This document shows positions 44,532 to 54,001 of a stretch of DNA of 64,000 nt, piece by piece. Below the pieces are notes generated by a model, which was not told where the DNA came from, made no database searches, and saw only the letters and a list, made by a program, of their open reading frames with translations. The translations under genes and the position numbers were made by a program. The stretch covers positions 34,709 through 98,708 of the forward strand of contig JBBSGB010000012.1 of NCBI GenBank assembly GCA_038254545.1. The letters are read 5' to 3'. The stretch is from CAHJXF01 sp038254545 (GTDB lineage Bacteria; Pseudomonadota; Gammaproteobacteria; Burkholderiales; Burkholderiaceae_D). Within the stretch, counting starts at the first letter, position 1; each line of letters begins with the position of its first letter.

Positions 44532-45920
44532 ATGAATCGTTTGGAATCGGCGGGCGCGCCATGCGCCCGCAGGGTGATCGGCGCGGCGATCATCATCGGG
44601 ATGGCGATGGGCGGAGCAGGCGTGCGGGCGCAGACGTTCAGCGCGACGCTGCCATCGGCAACGACAAGCCCGCGCACATCGACGCAACTGTCCGATGCGA
44701 CGCTGAGTATCGAAGAGGCGGTGCGGCTGGCGATCGCGAGCTCGCATCGTATCGTTGCGAACGCCGCGCAGATCGATGCGGCGCGCGACCGCGCGATCGC
44801 CGCCGGCAAACGGCCCGATCCAGTGTTCACGACCGGCCTGCAGTCGGTGCCGCTCGACGGACCGGATCGCCTGAAGCTGCACAACGACAGCTTTACGATG
44901 ACCGCGTTCGGCATCAAGCAGGAGCTGACCAGTCGCGACAAGCTGGCAGCGCGCGCCGAGCGTTTTGCGCGCGAAGCCGAAAGCGGCGAGGCCGCGCGCT
45001 CCCTTTCTGTGGTCGAGATCGCGCGCGACACCCGGCTCGCGTGGCTTGCGCGCTCGTATCTGGAAAGCGCGGCCAGCTTGCTGGACGATGCGGCCCATGA
45101 GGTCGCGCATCACATCGAAGCGGTGGATGCCGCCTACCGTGGCGGTCGCGGGACGCAAAGCGAGGCGATCGCGATTCGCACAGAGCTCGAACGCATCGCC
45201 GATCGCCAGCGCCAGAATGCGCGCGACCTCGCGATCGCGCGCGCGCGGCTGGCGCGGTGGCTCGGCGACGCCGCCGCCCAGCCGCTGACCGAACGCGCGC
45301 CGCTAGCCGCGCGGCCCGAGTTGCAGGAAACGCAAGCTGCGCTTCAAAGGCAACTCGATGGCCACCCTGCGCTTAAGCGCCTCGCCGCGCAGGAAGCGAG
45401 CGCGCGCGCGGAGGCCGAGATGGCGCGCACCGAACGCAGCGCCGACTGGAGCGTCGAGCTGGCAGTGGGCGTACGCCGCCCGACATATTCGAACCTGGGC
45501 ACGATCAACTTCTCGATCCCGATCACGTGGAACCGCGCCGAGCGCCAGGATCGCGAGTGGTCCGCGCGCCGCGCCGAGGCGGATGCGGCGGCCGCGGATC
45601 TCGAAGAGGCGCGCCGCGTTGCGGTCAGCGACCTGCGTGCCGCGAGCGACGCCTGGCAACACGATCGCGCGCGACTTGTGCGCTACGACACGGCCTTCAT
45701 TCCACTGGCCGCGGAACGGAGCAGTGCAGCGCTCGCCGCGTGGCGCGGCGGCGTCGGCAACCTGGCGGCTGTGCTCGATGCGCGGCATGCACAGATCGAG
45801 ACGCGACTCGACCAGCTCAAGCTCGAACGTGAGCTTGCCGAGACCGCCGTCCAACTCGACTACTGGCTCGCCACCGATGCGCGCGAGCTCGGCGACGGTG
45901 CGCGACAGGGAGAACGATGA
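44532..45920 (+). CDS. cusC: TolC-family outer-membrane efflux protein (CusC/CzcC type)
   Basis: A 462-residue outer-membrane channel subunit of a heavy-metal RND pump. It has a signal region (RVIGAAIIIGMAMGGAGVRAQ), then the two long alpha-helical hairpins with SIEEAVRLAIASSHRIVANAAQIDAARDRA, and the membrane-hairpin-like segment PVFTTGLQSVPLDG. Strong coiled-coil heptads are seen at about residues 150-245 and 300-420. Its stop overlaps the adaptor start (ATGATG). Symbol follows the operon's CusA type. Confidence 0.9.
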   Translation: MNRLESAGAPCARRVIGAAIIIGMAMGGAGVRAQTFSATLPSATTSPRTSTQLSDATLSIEEAVRLAIASSHRIVANAAQIDAARDRAIAAGKRPDPVFTTGLQSVPLDGPDRLKLHNDSFTMTAFGIKQELTSRDKLAARAERFAREAESGEAARSLSVVEIARDTRLAWLARSYLESAASLLDDAAHEVAHHIEAVDAAYRGGRGTQSEAIAIRTELERIADRQRQNARDLAIARARLARWLGDAAAQPLTERAPLAARPELQETQAALQRQLDGHPALKRLAAQEASARAEAEMARTERSADWSVELAVGVRRPTYSNLGTINFSIPITWNRAERQDREWSARRAEADAAAADLEEARRVAVSDLRAASDAWQHDRARLVRYDTAFIPLAAERSSAALAAWRGGVGNLAAVLDARHAQIETRLDQLKLERELAETAVQLDYWLATDARELGDGARQGER

Positions 45921-47509
45921 TGCGCAACAAACCTCTGGTGGTTGCGATCGCGCTGGCGCTGCTCGTTGCGGGCGGTTGGGGGCTCTATGCCCTCGGCGAA
46001 CGTCAGGGCGCGCAGCACATGCCGTCGTCCTCATCGAGCACCGTCGCGGCGACCGTCTCTTCAGCGCCAGGGCCTGCACCCAAGTCCGCGGATGCCGCGT
46101 CCGATGAGGGCAAGAAAGTGCTGTACTACCACGACCCGATGGTCCCGGGTCCGAAGTTCGACAAGCCCGGCAAGTCACCCTTCATGGACATGCAACTGGT
46201 GCCGGTCTATGCCGAAAGCAGCGCGGGCGGCATGGAAGCGAGCGGCGTCACGATCAATGCGCGCGCCCAGCAGAACCTCGGCATACGCACCGCCGAAGTC
46301 GTGACCGGAACGCTCGCGCCCAGCATCGAAGCGGTGGGCAGCGTCGCATGGAACGAACGCGATGTCGCGGTCGTGGCCGCGCGCGCCAACGGCTATGTCG
46401 AGAAGCTGTTCGTGCGCGCGCCGCTCGACCCGGTCGCCAAGGGGCAGGCGCTCGCGGCGCTGTATGTGCCGGAATGGGTCGCGGCGCAGGAGGAATACTT
46501 GGCCGTGCGGCGCATGAGTGCGTCCGACTCGTCGCATTCGAACATGGCGTCGCTGGTGGACGGCGCGCGCCAGCGCATGCGCCTGGCCGGGATGAGCGAC
46601 GCGCAGATCGCGCGCGTGGAAGCACGAGGCTTGGTCGAGCCGCGCATCACGATGGTCGCCCCCATCGCCGGCGTGATCGGCGAGCTCGGCGTGCGTGAAG
46701 GCTCGGCGGTCACGATCGGCATGCCGATCGCGCGCATCAATGGGCTCTCGACCGTGTGGATCAACGCCGAGCTACCCGAGGCGCTCGCCGCCCGGTTGAA
46801 GACCGGCAGCAGAGTCGAGGCCAAGTCTCCGGACGGCACGATCGTGATGGGCAAGGTGGGCGCACTGCTGCCCGAAGTCAACGCGCAGACCCGGACGTTG
46901 AAGGTGCGCATCGAAGTCGACAACGCAGGCAGGAAACTCTTGCCCGGCATGTTCGCGACGCTGCGCTTCAAGCCTTCCGCGCGCGACGACATGCTGCTGA
47001 TCCCGACCGAGGCGATCATCGCGACCGGCACGCGCACCATCGTCATGCTGGCGGAGGACAAGGGTCGCTTCACGCCGGTCGAGGTCGAGCCGGGCGTCGA
47101 GTCGAATGGCAAGACCGAGATCAGGAAAGGATTGAAGGCGGGCCAGCGCGTGGTGTTGTCCGGCCAGTTCCTGCTCGATTCCGAAGCCAGCCTGAAAGGC
47201 TTCGAAGCGCGTCAAGGCGCGAATCCCGAAACCAGCGCCCCACCTCCCGCTCAGCAGCCGCCCCGCTATCACGGGACCGGCAAGGTCGAGGCCATAGCCA
47301 AGGATCAGATCACGCTGTCGCACGGTCCGATTCCGGCACTCAAGTGGAATGCGATGACGATGGGCTTTCGCGCGCCGACCAAGGGCGTGCCGAAAGACCT
47401 TGCTGTCGGCGCGAATGTCGACTTCGAAATCCAGCCGATGGACGACGGTCAGTACCAGCTCGTGACGATCCAGTCGCGCAGCGCGCCATCCACCGGCGCC
47501 AAGCCATGA
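45917..47509 (+). CDS. cusB: RND periplasmic adaptor CusB with N-terminal heavy-metal-binding and C-terminal CusF-like domains
   Basis: A 530-residue adaptor. Residues 7-27 form an anchor or signal helix. Residues 69-99 (YYHDPMVPGPKFDKPGKSPF, then MDMQLVPVYA) are the heavy-metal-binding domain with Met/Asp/Pro motifs. The barrel-sandwich and beta-barrel parts follow (VGSVAWNERDVAVVAARANGYVEKLF, PIAGVIGELGVREGSAVTIG). Residues ~450-530 are a fused CusF-like copper-binding domain (YHGTGKVEAIAKDQITLSHGPIPALKWNAMTMGF) with the W and M copper ligands. In E. coli CusF is a separate protein. Start overlaps the channel gene; stop overlaps cusA. Confidence 0.94.
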   Translation: MMRNKPLVVAIALALLVAGGWGLYALGERQGAQHMPSSSSSTVAATVSSAPGPAPKSADAASDEGKKVLYYHDPMVPGPKFDKPGKSPFMDMQLVPVYAESSAGGMEASGVTINARAQQNLGIRTAEVVTGTLAPSIEAVGSVAWNERDVAVVAARANGYVEKLFVRAPLDPVAKGQALAALYVPEWVAAQEEYLAVRRMSASDSSHSNMASLVDGARQRMRLAGMSDAQIARVEARGLVEPRITMVAPIAGVIGELGVREGSAVTIGMPIARINGLSTVWINAELPEALAARLKTGSRVEAKSPDGTIVMGKVGALLPEVNAQTRTLKVRIEVDNAGRKLLPGMFATLRFKPSARDDMLLIPTEAIIATGTRTIVMLAEDKGRFTPVEVEPGVESNGKTEIRKGLKAGQRVVLSGQFLLDSEASLKGFEARQGANPETSAPPPAQQPPRYHGTGKVEAIAKDQITLSHGPIPALKWNAMTMGFRAPTKGVPKDLAVGANVDFEIQPMDDGQYQLVTIQSRSAPSTGAKP

Positions 47510-50500
47510 TTGCGCACCTCATACGCGCATCGATCGCGAACCGTTTTCTGGTGCTGCTGTTGTCGGCGCTGTTGACTGCGCTCGGCATCTGGTCGCTCAT
47601 CCAAACGCCGCTCGATGCGCTGCCCGACCTGTCCGACACGCAGGTCATCATCCGCACCACTTGGCCGGGACAGGCACCGCAGATCGTCGAAAACCAGGTC
47701 ACCTATCCGCTGACGACGACGATGCTGTCGGTGCCCGGCGCCAAGACCGTGCGCGGCTATTCGTACTTCGGCGATTCCTTCGTCTACATCCTGTTCGAGG
47801 ACGGCGTCGATCCGTACTGGGCGCGTTCGCGCGTGCTCGAGTACATGAATCAGGTGCAGTCGCGCCTGCCGCCGCAAGCGAAGGTGGCGCTCGGTCCCGA
47901 TGCGACCGGGGTCGGCTGGGTCTATCAATATGCGTTGATCGATCGCAGCGGCCGTATGGATACCAGCCAGTTGCGCGCGTTGCAGGACTGGTTTTTGAAG
48001 TACGAGCTGAAGACCGTCGTCAACGTGGCCGAGGTCGCCAGCGTCGGCGGCCTCGTGCGGCAGTACCAGATCGTGCTCGACCCGGACAAGCTGCGCGCCT
48101 ACGGCATCACGCACGGCAAGGTGATCGCGGCGGTACAGCGCGCGAATCAGGAAGCCGGAGGCGCGGTTCTCGAACTCGGCGAAGCCGAATACGTGGTGCG
48201 CGCATCGGGCTATCTGCAAAGCCTCGACGACTTTCGCAAGATACCGCTGAGCACGACCGATGCCGGCGTCTCGGTCCGGCTCGGCGACGTGGCGCGCATC
48301 CAGGTCGGCCCCGAAGCACGGCGCGGCGTCGGAGAATTCGACGGCGAAGGCGAGGCGCCCGGCGGCGTGATCGTGATGCGCTCGGGCAAGAACGCGCTCG
48401 AAACCATCGCCGCGGTGAAGGCCAAGCTCGAGACGCTCAAGCCCGGCCTGCCCAAGGGGGTCGAGATCGTGCCGGTGTATGACCGCTCGAGTTTGATCGA
48501 CCGAGCCGTCAAGAATCTGCGCGACAAGTTGATCGAAGAGTTCATCGTCGTCGCATTGGTGTGCGCGTTGTTCCTGTTTCATCTGCGCTCGGCGTTGGTC
48601 GCGATCGTGACGCTGCCGCTTGGCGTGCTCGGCGCATTCATCGTGATGCGTTATCAAGGGGTGAACGCCAACATCATGTCGCTGGGAGGCATTGCGATCG
48701 CGATCGGGGCGATGGTCGATGCCGCGGTGGTGATGATCGAGAACGCGCACAAGCACATCGAGGCTTGGCATCACGCGCATCCTGATCAGCGTTTGCAGGG
48801 ACAAGAACAATGGCGCGTCATCGGCGACGCGGCAGCCGAAGTCGGACCGGCGCTGTTCTTCTCGCTCCTCATCATCACGCTGTCGTTCATTCCGGTGTTC
48901 ACGCTCGAAGCGCAGGAAGGTCGCTTGTTCGCGCCCCTCGCCTATACGAAGACGTATGCGATGGCGGTCGCGGCCGGTCTGTCGATCACGTTGGTGCCGG
49001 TGTTGATGGGTCTGTTGATCCGCGGCCGTATTCCGAACGAGACGGCCAATCCGCTGAATCGGTTTCTGATCGCGGCCTATCGGCCGCTGCTCGACGCGGT
49101 ACTGAGACGACCCAAGCTCACGCTGGTAATCGCGGCGATCATTGCCGTTGCAACGCTCTATCCGGCGTCGCAACTCGGCGGCGAATTCATGCCGCCCCTC
49201 GATGAAGGTGACCTGCTGTTCATGCCGAGCGCATTGCCGGGCTTGTCGGCAAGCAAGGCCTCTGATCTCCTGCAGCAGACCGACCGCCTGATCCGCAGCG
49301 TGCCCGAAGTGCAGACGGTTTACGGCAAGGCCGGCAGGGCTGAGTCGGCGACCGATCCCGCGCCGCTGGAAATGTTCGAGACCACCATCCAGTTCAAGCC
49401 GAAGAGCGAATGGCGTGCCGGCATGACGACCGACCGGCTGATCCAGGAGCTCGACGCCATCGTCAAGATTCCGGGCCTGTCGAACGTCTGGGTGCCACCG
49501 ATCCGCAACCGCATCGACATGCTCGCGACCGGCATCAAGAGCCCGGTCGGCGTCAAGATCGCCGGCGCGAATCTGGCCGAGATCGACCGCTTTGCGGGCG
49601 AGGTCGAACGCGCGGTCAAGGATGTGCCGGGCGTGTCGTCAGCGCTCGCCGAACGCCTCACGGGCGGTCGCTATGTCAATGTCGATATCGACCGCGATGC
49701 CGCGGCGCGTTACGGCATGAACATCGCCGATGTGCAGAGCGTCGTTTCGTCGGCGGTCGGTGGCGAGAACATCGGCGAGACCGTCGAAGGCTTGCAGCGC
49801 TTTCCGATCAACCTGCGTTATCCCCGGGAACTGCGCGACTCGGTCGAGAAGCTGCGCGACCTGCCGATCCTGACCGAGCGTGGGGCGCAGATTCGTCTGG
49901 GCGACGTGGCGCGGCTGACGATCGCCGACGGCCCGCCGATGCTGAAGAGTGAAAACGCCCGGCTCTCGGGTTGGGTGTATGTCGACATCCGCGGCCGCGA
50001 CCTGAAATCGGCGGTCGTCGATATGCAGCGCGCGGTCGCAGCGAAGGTCAAGCTGACGCCGGGCTATTCGATCTCGTGGTCCGGTCAGTTCGAGTATCTC
50101 GAACGCGCCACGGCGCGGCTCAGGATCGTGGTGCCGGCCACGCTCGTGATCATCTTCATGCTGCTGTATCTGACCTTCCGCCGCGTCGGCGAAGCCCTGT
50201 TGATCATGGCGACGCTGCCGTTCGCTGCGGTGGGCGGCTTCTGGTTATTGTTGATCCTCGGCCACAACCTTTCGGTGGCAAGTGGCGTGGGCTTCATCGC
50301 GCTGACCGGCGTCGCGTCCGAGTTCGGCGTGATCATGCTGCTGTATCTGAAGCAGGCTTGGGAAGTTCGCATCGCAGTGGGGAAGACGAGCAACGACGAC
50401 CTTCTCGATGCGATCCGCGAAGGTGCGGTGTTGAGGGTGCGACCCAAGGCGATGACGGTCGCCGTCATCATTGCCGGCTTGCTGCCGATCATGTGGAGCC

Positions 50501-50676
50501 ACGGCACTGGTTCCGAAGTCATGCAACGCATCGCCGCGCCGATGGTGGGCGGGATGATCACCGCACCGTTACTGTCGATGTTCGTCGTGCCGGTGGGGTA
50601 CGTGGTGTTACGGCGTCGGCGCGAACAGACAACGTCGCGACGGATGTTCTGGAGAAGTCGTCATGAACCGGGATGA
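47506..50676 (+). CDS. cusA: Copper/silver efflux RND pump CusA
   Basis: A 1056-residue inner-membrane proton-driven pump with about twelve helices. The start MIAHLIRASIANRFLVLLL overlaps the cusB stop (ATGA). The TM4 signature GAMVDAAVVMIENAHKHIE (about residues 401-420) is the DAA..MIEN form of the monovalent Cu(I)/Ag(I) subgroup; Zn/Co pumps of the CzcA type carry DGA. Other blocks are SYFGDSFVYILFEDGVDPYWARSRVLEYM, GEFMPPLDEGDLLFMPSALPG and AEFGV-like LTGVASEFGVIMLLYLKQAWE. A decayed copy of its last ~190 residues lies at 58755-59286. Confidence 0.96.
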   Translation: MIAHLIRASIANRFLVLLLSALLTALGIWSLIQTPLDALPDLSDTQVIIRTTWPGQAPQIVENQVTYPLTTTMLSVPGAKTVRGYSYFGDSFVYILFEDGVDPYWARSRVLEYMNQVQSRLPPQAKVALGPDATGVGWVYQYALIDRSGRMDTSQLRALQDWFLKYELKTVVNVAEVASVGGLVRQYQIVLDPDKLRAYGITHGKVIAAVQRANQEAGGAVLELGEAEYVVRASGYLQSLDDFRKIPLSTTDAGVSVRLGDVARIQVGPEARRGVGEFDGEGEAPGGVIVMRSGKNALETIAAVKAKLETLKPGLPKGVEIVPVYDRSSLIDRAVKNLRDKLIEEFIVVALVCALFLFHLRSALVAIVTLPLGVLGAFIVMRYQGVNANIMSLGGIAIAIGAMVDAAVVMIENAHKHIEAWHHAHPDQRLQGQEQWRVIGDAAAEVGPALFFSLLIITLSFIPVFTLEAQEGRLFAPLAYTKTYAMAVAAGLSITLVPVLMGLLIRGRIPNETANPLNRFLIAAYRPLLDAVLRRPKLTLVIAAIIAVATLYPASQLGGEFMPPLDEGDLLFMPSALPGLSASKASDLLQQTDRLIRSVPEVQTVYGKAGRAESATDPAPLEMFETTIQFKPKSEWRAGMTTDRLIQELDAIVKIPGLSNVWVPPIRNRIDMLATGIKSPVGVKIAGANLAEIDRFAGEVERAVKDVPGVSSALAERLTGGRYVNVDIDRDAAARYGMNIADVQSVVSSAVGGENIGETVEGLQRFPINLRYPRELRDSVEKLRDLPILTERGAQIRLGDVARLTIADGPPMLKSENARLSGWVYVDIRGRDLKSAVVDMQRAVAAKVKLTPGYSISWSGQFEYLERATARLRIVVPATLVIIFMLLYLTFRRVGEALLIMATLPFAAVGGFWLLLILGHNLSVASGVGFIALTGVASEFGVIMLLYLKQAWEVRIAVGKTSNDDLLDAIREGAVLRVRPKAMTVAVIIAGLLPIMWSHGTGSEVMQRIAAPMVGGMITAPLLSMFVVPVGYVVLRRRREQTTSRRMFWRSRHEPG

Positions 50677-50748
50677 GCCGCGTCACCAGCCGGGATTTGT
50701 CCTCGTGATCTTGCTGCGGTCGTCACTTACCCAGGATGGAGAAAAATC

Positions 50749-51081
50749 ATGAGCATCAAACGAGTCATTGTCATCGTCCCGTCCGATGTGCTGAAGAAGC
50801 TGGAAGCGAGATTGAAAACGCTTCAAGTCGGCGGCGTCACGGTATCGCGTGTGAAGGGCTACGGCGAGTACAAGAACCTATACTCGATCGACTGGATGAG
50901 CGAGCACGCCAAGGTCGAGATCTTCATAGAAGAACCGAGACTGGATGCGCTAATCGATGCGATGCTCGACATGGCGCGTGCCGATCCCTCCGGCGGTGGG
51001 ATCGTCGCGGTGCTGCCCGTCGAGCGGTTTCTCCATCTGCGCACCGGAACCGAGGCCTTGCCCGGGGCAGCGCCGTCCTGA
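50749..51081 (+). CDS. PII-like signal protein linked to metal efflux
   Basis: A 110-residue protein (MSIKRVIVIVPSDVLKKLEARLKTLQVGGVTVSRVKGYGEYKNLY...KVEIFIEEPRLDALIDAMLDMARADPSGGGIVAVLPVERFLHLRTG, abridged) with the PII beta-alpha-beta order but a short T-loop without the uridylylated Tyr context. It fits the PII subgroup found beside heavy-metal RND operons, not GlnB or GlnK. A sensory role for nucleotides or metal in the pump operon is inferred. GGAG precedes the ATG; it is the last cus gene and converges with ccdA. Confidence 0.85.
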   Translation: MSIKRVIVIVPSDVLKKLEARLKTLQVGGVTVSRVKGYGEYKNLYSIDWMSEHAKVEIFIEEPRLDALIDAMLDMARADPSGGGIVAVLPVERFLHLRTGTEALPGAAPS

Positions 51082-51171
51082 ATGGACGCTTTCGTATTCA
51101 ACCCGGTGGCGCTGCCGTGTTCGAGTTGCTGGCAAAAGCGTTGTGGCAACCTGCCGCGTGCCGCTCCGCAA

Positions 51172-51909
51172 TCAGCCGATACGCCCCAACGCGGGAAACA
51201 TGTCCAACAGCCAATAGGAAAATTTGGTCAGCTTGCCTGTCACCATCGCCACGCCGAACAGGACCATCACGATGCCGGCCGCGAGCTGTAGCGGCCGGCC
51301 AGCGCGGCGCAGTGCCTTGATGCGGCCAAGCAGTTCACGCATGAAGATGGCCGCCAATAGAAACGGGACGCCAAGTCCCAGAGCGTAAGCGACCAGCAGC
51401 TTGATGCTTCCCTGCAGCGAGCTCTGCATCGCGCTGACGGTGAGAATCGCACCGAGGATCGGTCCGATGCATGGTGTCCATCCAAAACCGAAAGCGATCC
51501 CGAGCACAAAAGCCGCGGCGGGGTGACCTCCCGCGATTCGAGGGTGCAACCGAATATCGCGCTGGAACCACTTCACGCGCAGCAGACCGAGCATTACCAG
51601 CCCGAACGCGATGACGATGACGCCGCCCACGATATTCGCCTCGTAGCGATAACGCAGAAACAGGCGGCCAAGGGCGGTAGCGCTCGCGCCAAGGACTACG
51701 AATACGGTCCCGAATCCAAGCACGAAGAACGCGCTCAGTAATAGCGCAGTGGCACGCCCGCGGTTATCGAGGGTGGCGTTCGCCCCCGGTCCGGTCTGTC
51801 CTGCGATGTAGGAAACGTAACCGGGCACGACCGGCAATACGCAGGGCGAAAGAAACGAGACTATGCCGGCCACGAATGCGGTCAGTAGGCCAATGCTCGA
51901 TATGCCCAT
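51172..51909 (-). CDS. ccdA: Cytochrome c biogenesis protein CcdA (DsbD-type transmembrane reductase)
   Basis: A 245-residue inner-membrane protein with six helices. The two redox Cys are in FLSPCVLPVVPGYVSYIAG (helix 1, about residue 23) and GFGWTPCIGPILGAILTVSA. It carries electrons from cytoplasmic thioredoxin to periplasmic thiol proteins. It is the last gene of the minus-strand copper operon, and the two TlpA/DsbE-like proteins upstream are its natural partners. Confidence 0.94.
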   Translation of the reverse strand: MGISSIGLLTAFVAGIVSFLSPCVLPVVPGYVSYIAGQTGPGANATLDNRGRATALLLSAFFVLGFGTVFVVLGASATALGRLFLRYRYEANIVGGVIVIAFGLVMLGLLRVKWFQRDIRLHPRIAGGHPAAAFVLGIAFGFGWTPCIGPILGAILTVSAMQSSLQGSIKLLVAYALGLGVPFLLAAIFMRELLGRIKALRRAGRPLQLAAGIVMVLFGVAMVTGKLTKFSYWLLDMFPALGRIG

Positions 51910-52057
51910 AGTCTTCTACATCTTCACGTGACGAAGCCTGCCGATCGTGATCCCGGATCAGGCAGTTCAAGCCCGCGCGCTTTTGGCGGTTCGCCAGTCA
52001 TGTCAAGGCCGCGTCAATGCGCCACCGGGTTCAGCTTGCGATCAGCAGCACATTTGC

Positions 52058-52378
52058 TCATCGCTGCACGTCAGGCGGAGCCGTGACCGCAGTCTGGTCG
52101 GAACCCTTCTTTCCCGAGGAGCCGACGCACAAACCCAACGCGCACATTGCGGCGCACGGCAGAAACGCCAGAACGATCGACGACAAGCCCGCGGCGACCA
52201 GCCAGCCCCACCCTAAAAAAAGGCTCGATGCGATCACGGCCATCGACCAAACAACGACGGCGGCGCGGCGCCCAAGCCGATCACCAAACGTAAGAATCTG
52301 CCAAACGCGCAACACGAACGGAGTCGGCGCATCGCCTGTTGGGTCGATCGTGGTAGCGCTCGTCTTGAGGGTTTCCAT
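52058..52378 (-). CDS. Small membrane protein of the copper operon
   Basis: A 106-residue protein with two predicted membrane helices (AAVVVWSMAVIASSLFLGWGWLVAAG and SSIVLAFLPCAAMCALGLCVG) and hydrophilic ends. The second helix contains three Cys (PCAAMCALGLC), which could bind copper or haem. I recognise no named family. AGGAG lies before the ATG at 52378. It sits 45 bases after the multicopper oxidase and 148 before ccdA. Confidence 0.68.
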   Translation of the reverse strand: METLKTSATTIDPTGDAPTPFVLRVWQILTFGDRLGRRAAVVVWSMAVIASSLFLGWGWLVAAGLSSIVLAFLPCAAMCALGLCVGSSGKKGSDQTAVTAPPDVQR

Positions 52379-52423
52379 CAGTCATTCTCCTGGTTTAAAT
52401 TGCGAAAGATCGAGAACCGTTCG

Positions 52424-54001
52424 TTATGCCGATTTGACCGGCGCCAGCCCGAACCAGCAGTTGCGCATCATGCCGCCGTCCTCGTGCTCAAGGTTGTGGC
52501 AGTGGTACATGAACATCCCCGGCTCCGTCGGCGCAACGGCCAAGCGCACGCTCTCCCCCGGAAAGACCAGCACCGTATCCTGATATCCCGCATCGATCAG
52601 ACCTTCACGCAGGTCCGCGGGTGCGCCGGCGCTACGCGCGATGACGCGGAAGCGCACGCCGTGGATGTGTATCGGGTGCGGCATCGCCATTGCGCCGGTA
52701 TCGTTGGAGAAGGTCCAGACCGTTTCTTCGCCGAGCGGCAGTCGCTCATCGGCGGCAACCGCGTCCATCCTGAAGACACGGCCGTTAAGCGAGCCCTGCA
52801 TCATGTTGAACGCGAGTCGCGTATGTCGTTCGGTATTGCCCTTGCGTGCGAGGCGAGAGGATTCCGGAAGCCGCGGCGGCGCGCTGGTCGTTCGCGAACC
52901 CGCAGCGATAGTGAAGCGCGCGACGGGCAATTCCTCGCCCTGCGCATCGCCCATCATCCCACCGCCCATCATCCCATCGCCCATCATCCTGCCACCCATC
53001 ATGCCCCGCATCGTCCCGCCCATCCCGCCGGGATCGTCGAAGCGCTTACTGATGAGCACGACGTCGCCGGGACTCTGGCGCGCTCCAAAGTCCTCCAGCA
53101 ACTCGACGCGCTGGAATGGCGCGAGTACGACGTAAGGGTAGCTCCGTACCCCTTCCACACGGCTGAATAAACCGCTACCTGCTGCGATCGCCCGCATGGG
53201 ATGCCCGTCGGACCAAGCGAGCTTGTAGATCCGGGCATTGGACACGTTGGCGAGGCGCAACCGATACGTGTTCGGAGCGACGTCGAACGCGGCATCCGCG
53301 ACACCGTTGACCAGCACCGTGTCGCCAAGCACACCGTTCATGGTGTCCATCATCATGCGTTTGAATACGAACTGGTTGTCGCCGCCGACGCGCCGGTCCT
53401 GAATGACCAGTGCAAGTTCGCGCTCGGGCGGCGGCAAGCCGACAGCCTTCTCTTCGTCGTCGCGCACGATCAGCAGCCCGGCGAGGCCAAAATAGACCTG
53501 GTGCCCGGTGCGGCCATGCGGGTGCGGATGGTAGAGATACGTTCCAGCCGGATTGCGCACCGTGAAGTCATAGAGGTAGCTGCGACCCGGTGCGACGGCA
53601 AAGCGCGGATGACCATCCGCGGTATCGGGCACGATCATGCCGTGCCAGTGCACGATGCTGGAGTCTTCGGTGCGGTTGACGAACTCGATGCGGACACGCT
53701 CGCCACGCCGGAGTTCGAGCGTCGGCCCGAGATAAGCCGTTGCTGCTTGCACCGCATCAGCACGACCGCCGATCACCTTGGCGGTGAAGCGCAGGACACC
53801 GGTTTCCGGGCCGCGCCAGATCGACACGCGACCCGGCGCAGCGATCAGGCGGATCGTGACATCAGGCGGCTCGGCCCCGAAGGCTGATCGCCCGGCGAAC
53901 GGAAGCGCGGCCGCGCCGGCGCCGACGGCCAGCGCCTGCAGCACTTGGCGGCGGGTCCAGTCCGTGTCTTGGGTGTTACCCGGCGCCGTCTCGCGATTCA
54001 T
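52424..54001 (-). CDS. Tat-exported multicopper oxidase with Met-rich loop
   Basis: A 525-residue laccase-like oxidase. The Tat signal is TRRQVLQALAVGAGAAALPF (residues 16-35). All four copper motifs are present: HWHGM (118-122), YHPHPHG (157-163), HPIHIHGVRF and YHCHNLEHEDGGMM near the C-terminus. Residues ~350-385 are a loop of repeated GGMMGDGMMGGGMM-like units resembling the Met-rich insert of CueO that feeds Cu(I) for oxidation. It would oxidise Cu(I) to Cu(II) in the periplasm. The ATG at 54001 overlaps the stop of the upstream tlpA-like gene. Confidence 0.93.
   Translation of the reverse strand: MNRETAPGNTQDTDWTRRQVLQALAVGAGAAALPFAGRSAFGAEPPDVTIRLIAAPGRVSIWRGPETGVLRFTAKVIGGRADAVQAATAYLGPTLELRRGERVRIEFVNRTEDSSIVHWHGMIVPDTADGHPRFAVAPGRSYLYDFTVRNPAGTYLYHPHPHGRTGHQVYFGLAGLLIVRDDEEKAVGLPPPERELALVIQDRRVGGDNQFVFKRMMMDTMNGVLGDTVLVNGVADAAFDVAPNTYRLRLANVSNARIYKLAWSDGHPMRAIAAGSGLFSRVEGVRSYPYVVLAPFQRVELLEDFGARQSPGDVVLISKRFDDPGGMGGTMRGMMGGRMMGDGMMGGGMMGDAQGEELPVARFTIAAGSRTTSAPPRLPESSRLARKGNTERHTRLAFNMMQGSLNGRVFRMDAVAADERLPLGEETVWTFSNDTGAMAMPHPIHIHGVRFRVIARSAGAPADLREGLIDAGYQDTVLVFPGESVRLAVAPTEPGMFMYHCHNLEHEDGGMMRNCWFGLAPVKSA

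Noticed and set aside
46756..47505. In-frame upstream extension of cusA through cusB.
   Set aside because: It is an alternative frame of cusB; the CusA N-terminus MIAHLIRASIANRF at 47506 is typical and overlaps the cusB stop.
51120..51160. Inverted repeat GTTGC...GCAAC between the PII-like and ccdA genes as a two-way terminator.
   Set aside because: The stem is only five bases with a long loop and no T run.
52930..53020. Short tandem DNA repeat that looks at first like a CRISPR-like array.
   Set aside because: The units are 9-18 bases with no spacers and lie in frame inside the multicopper oxidase gene, where they encode the Met-rich loop.
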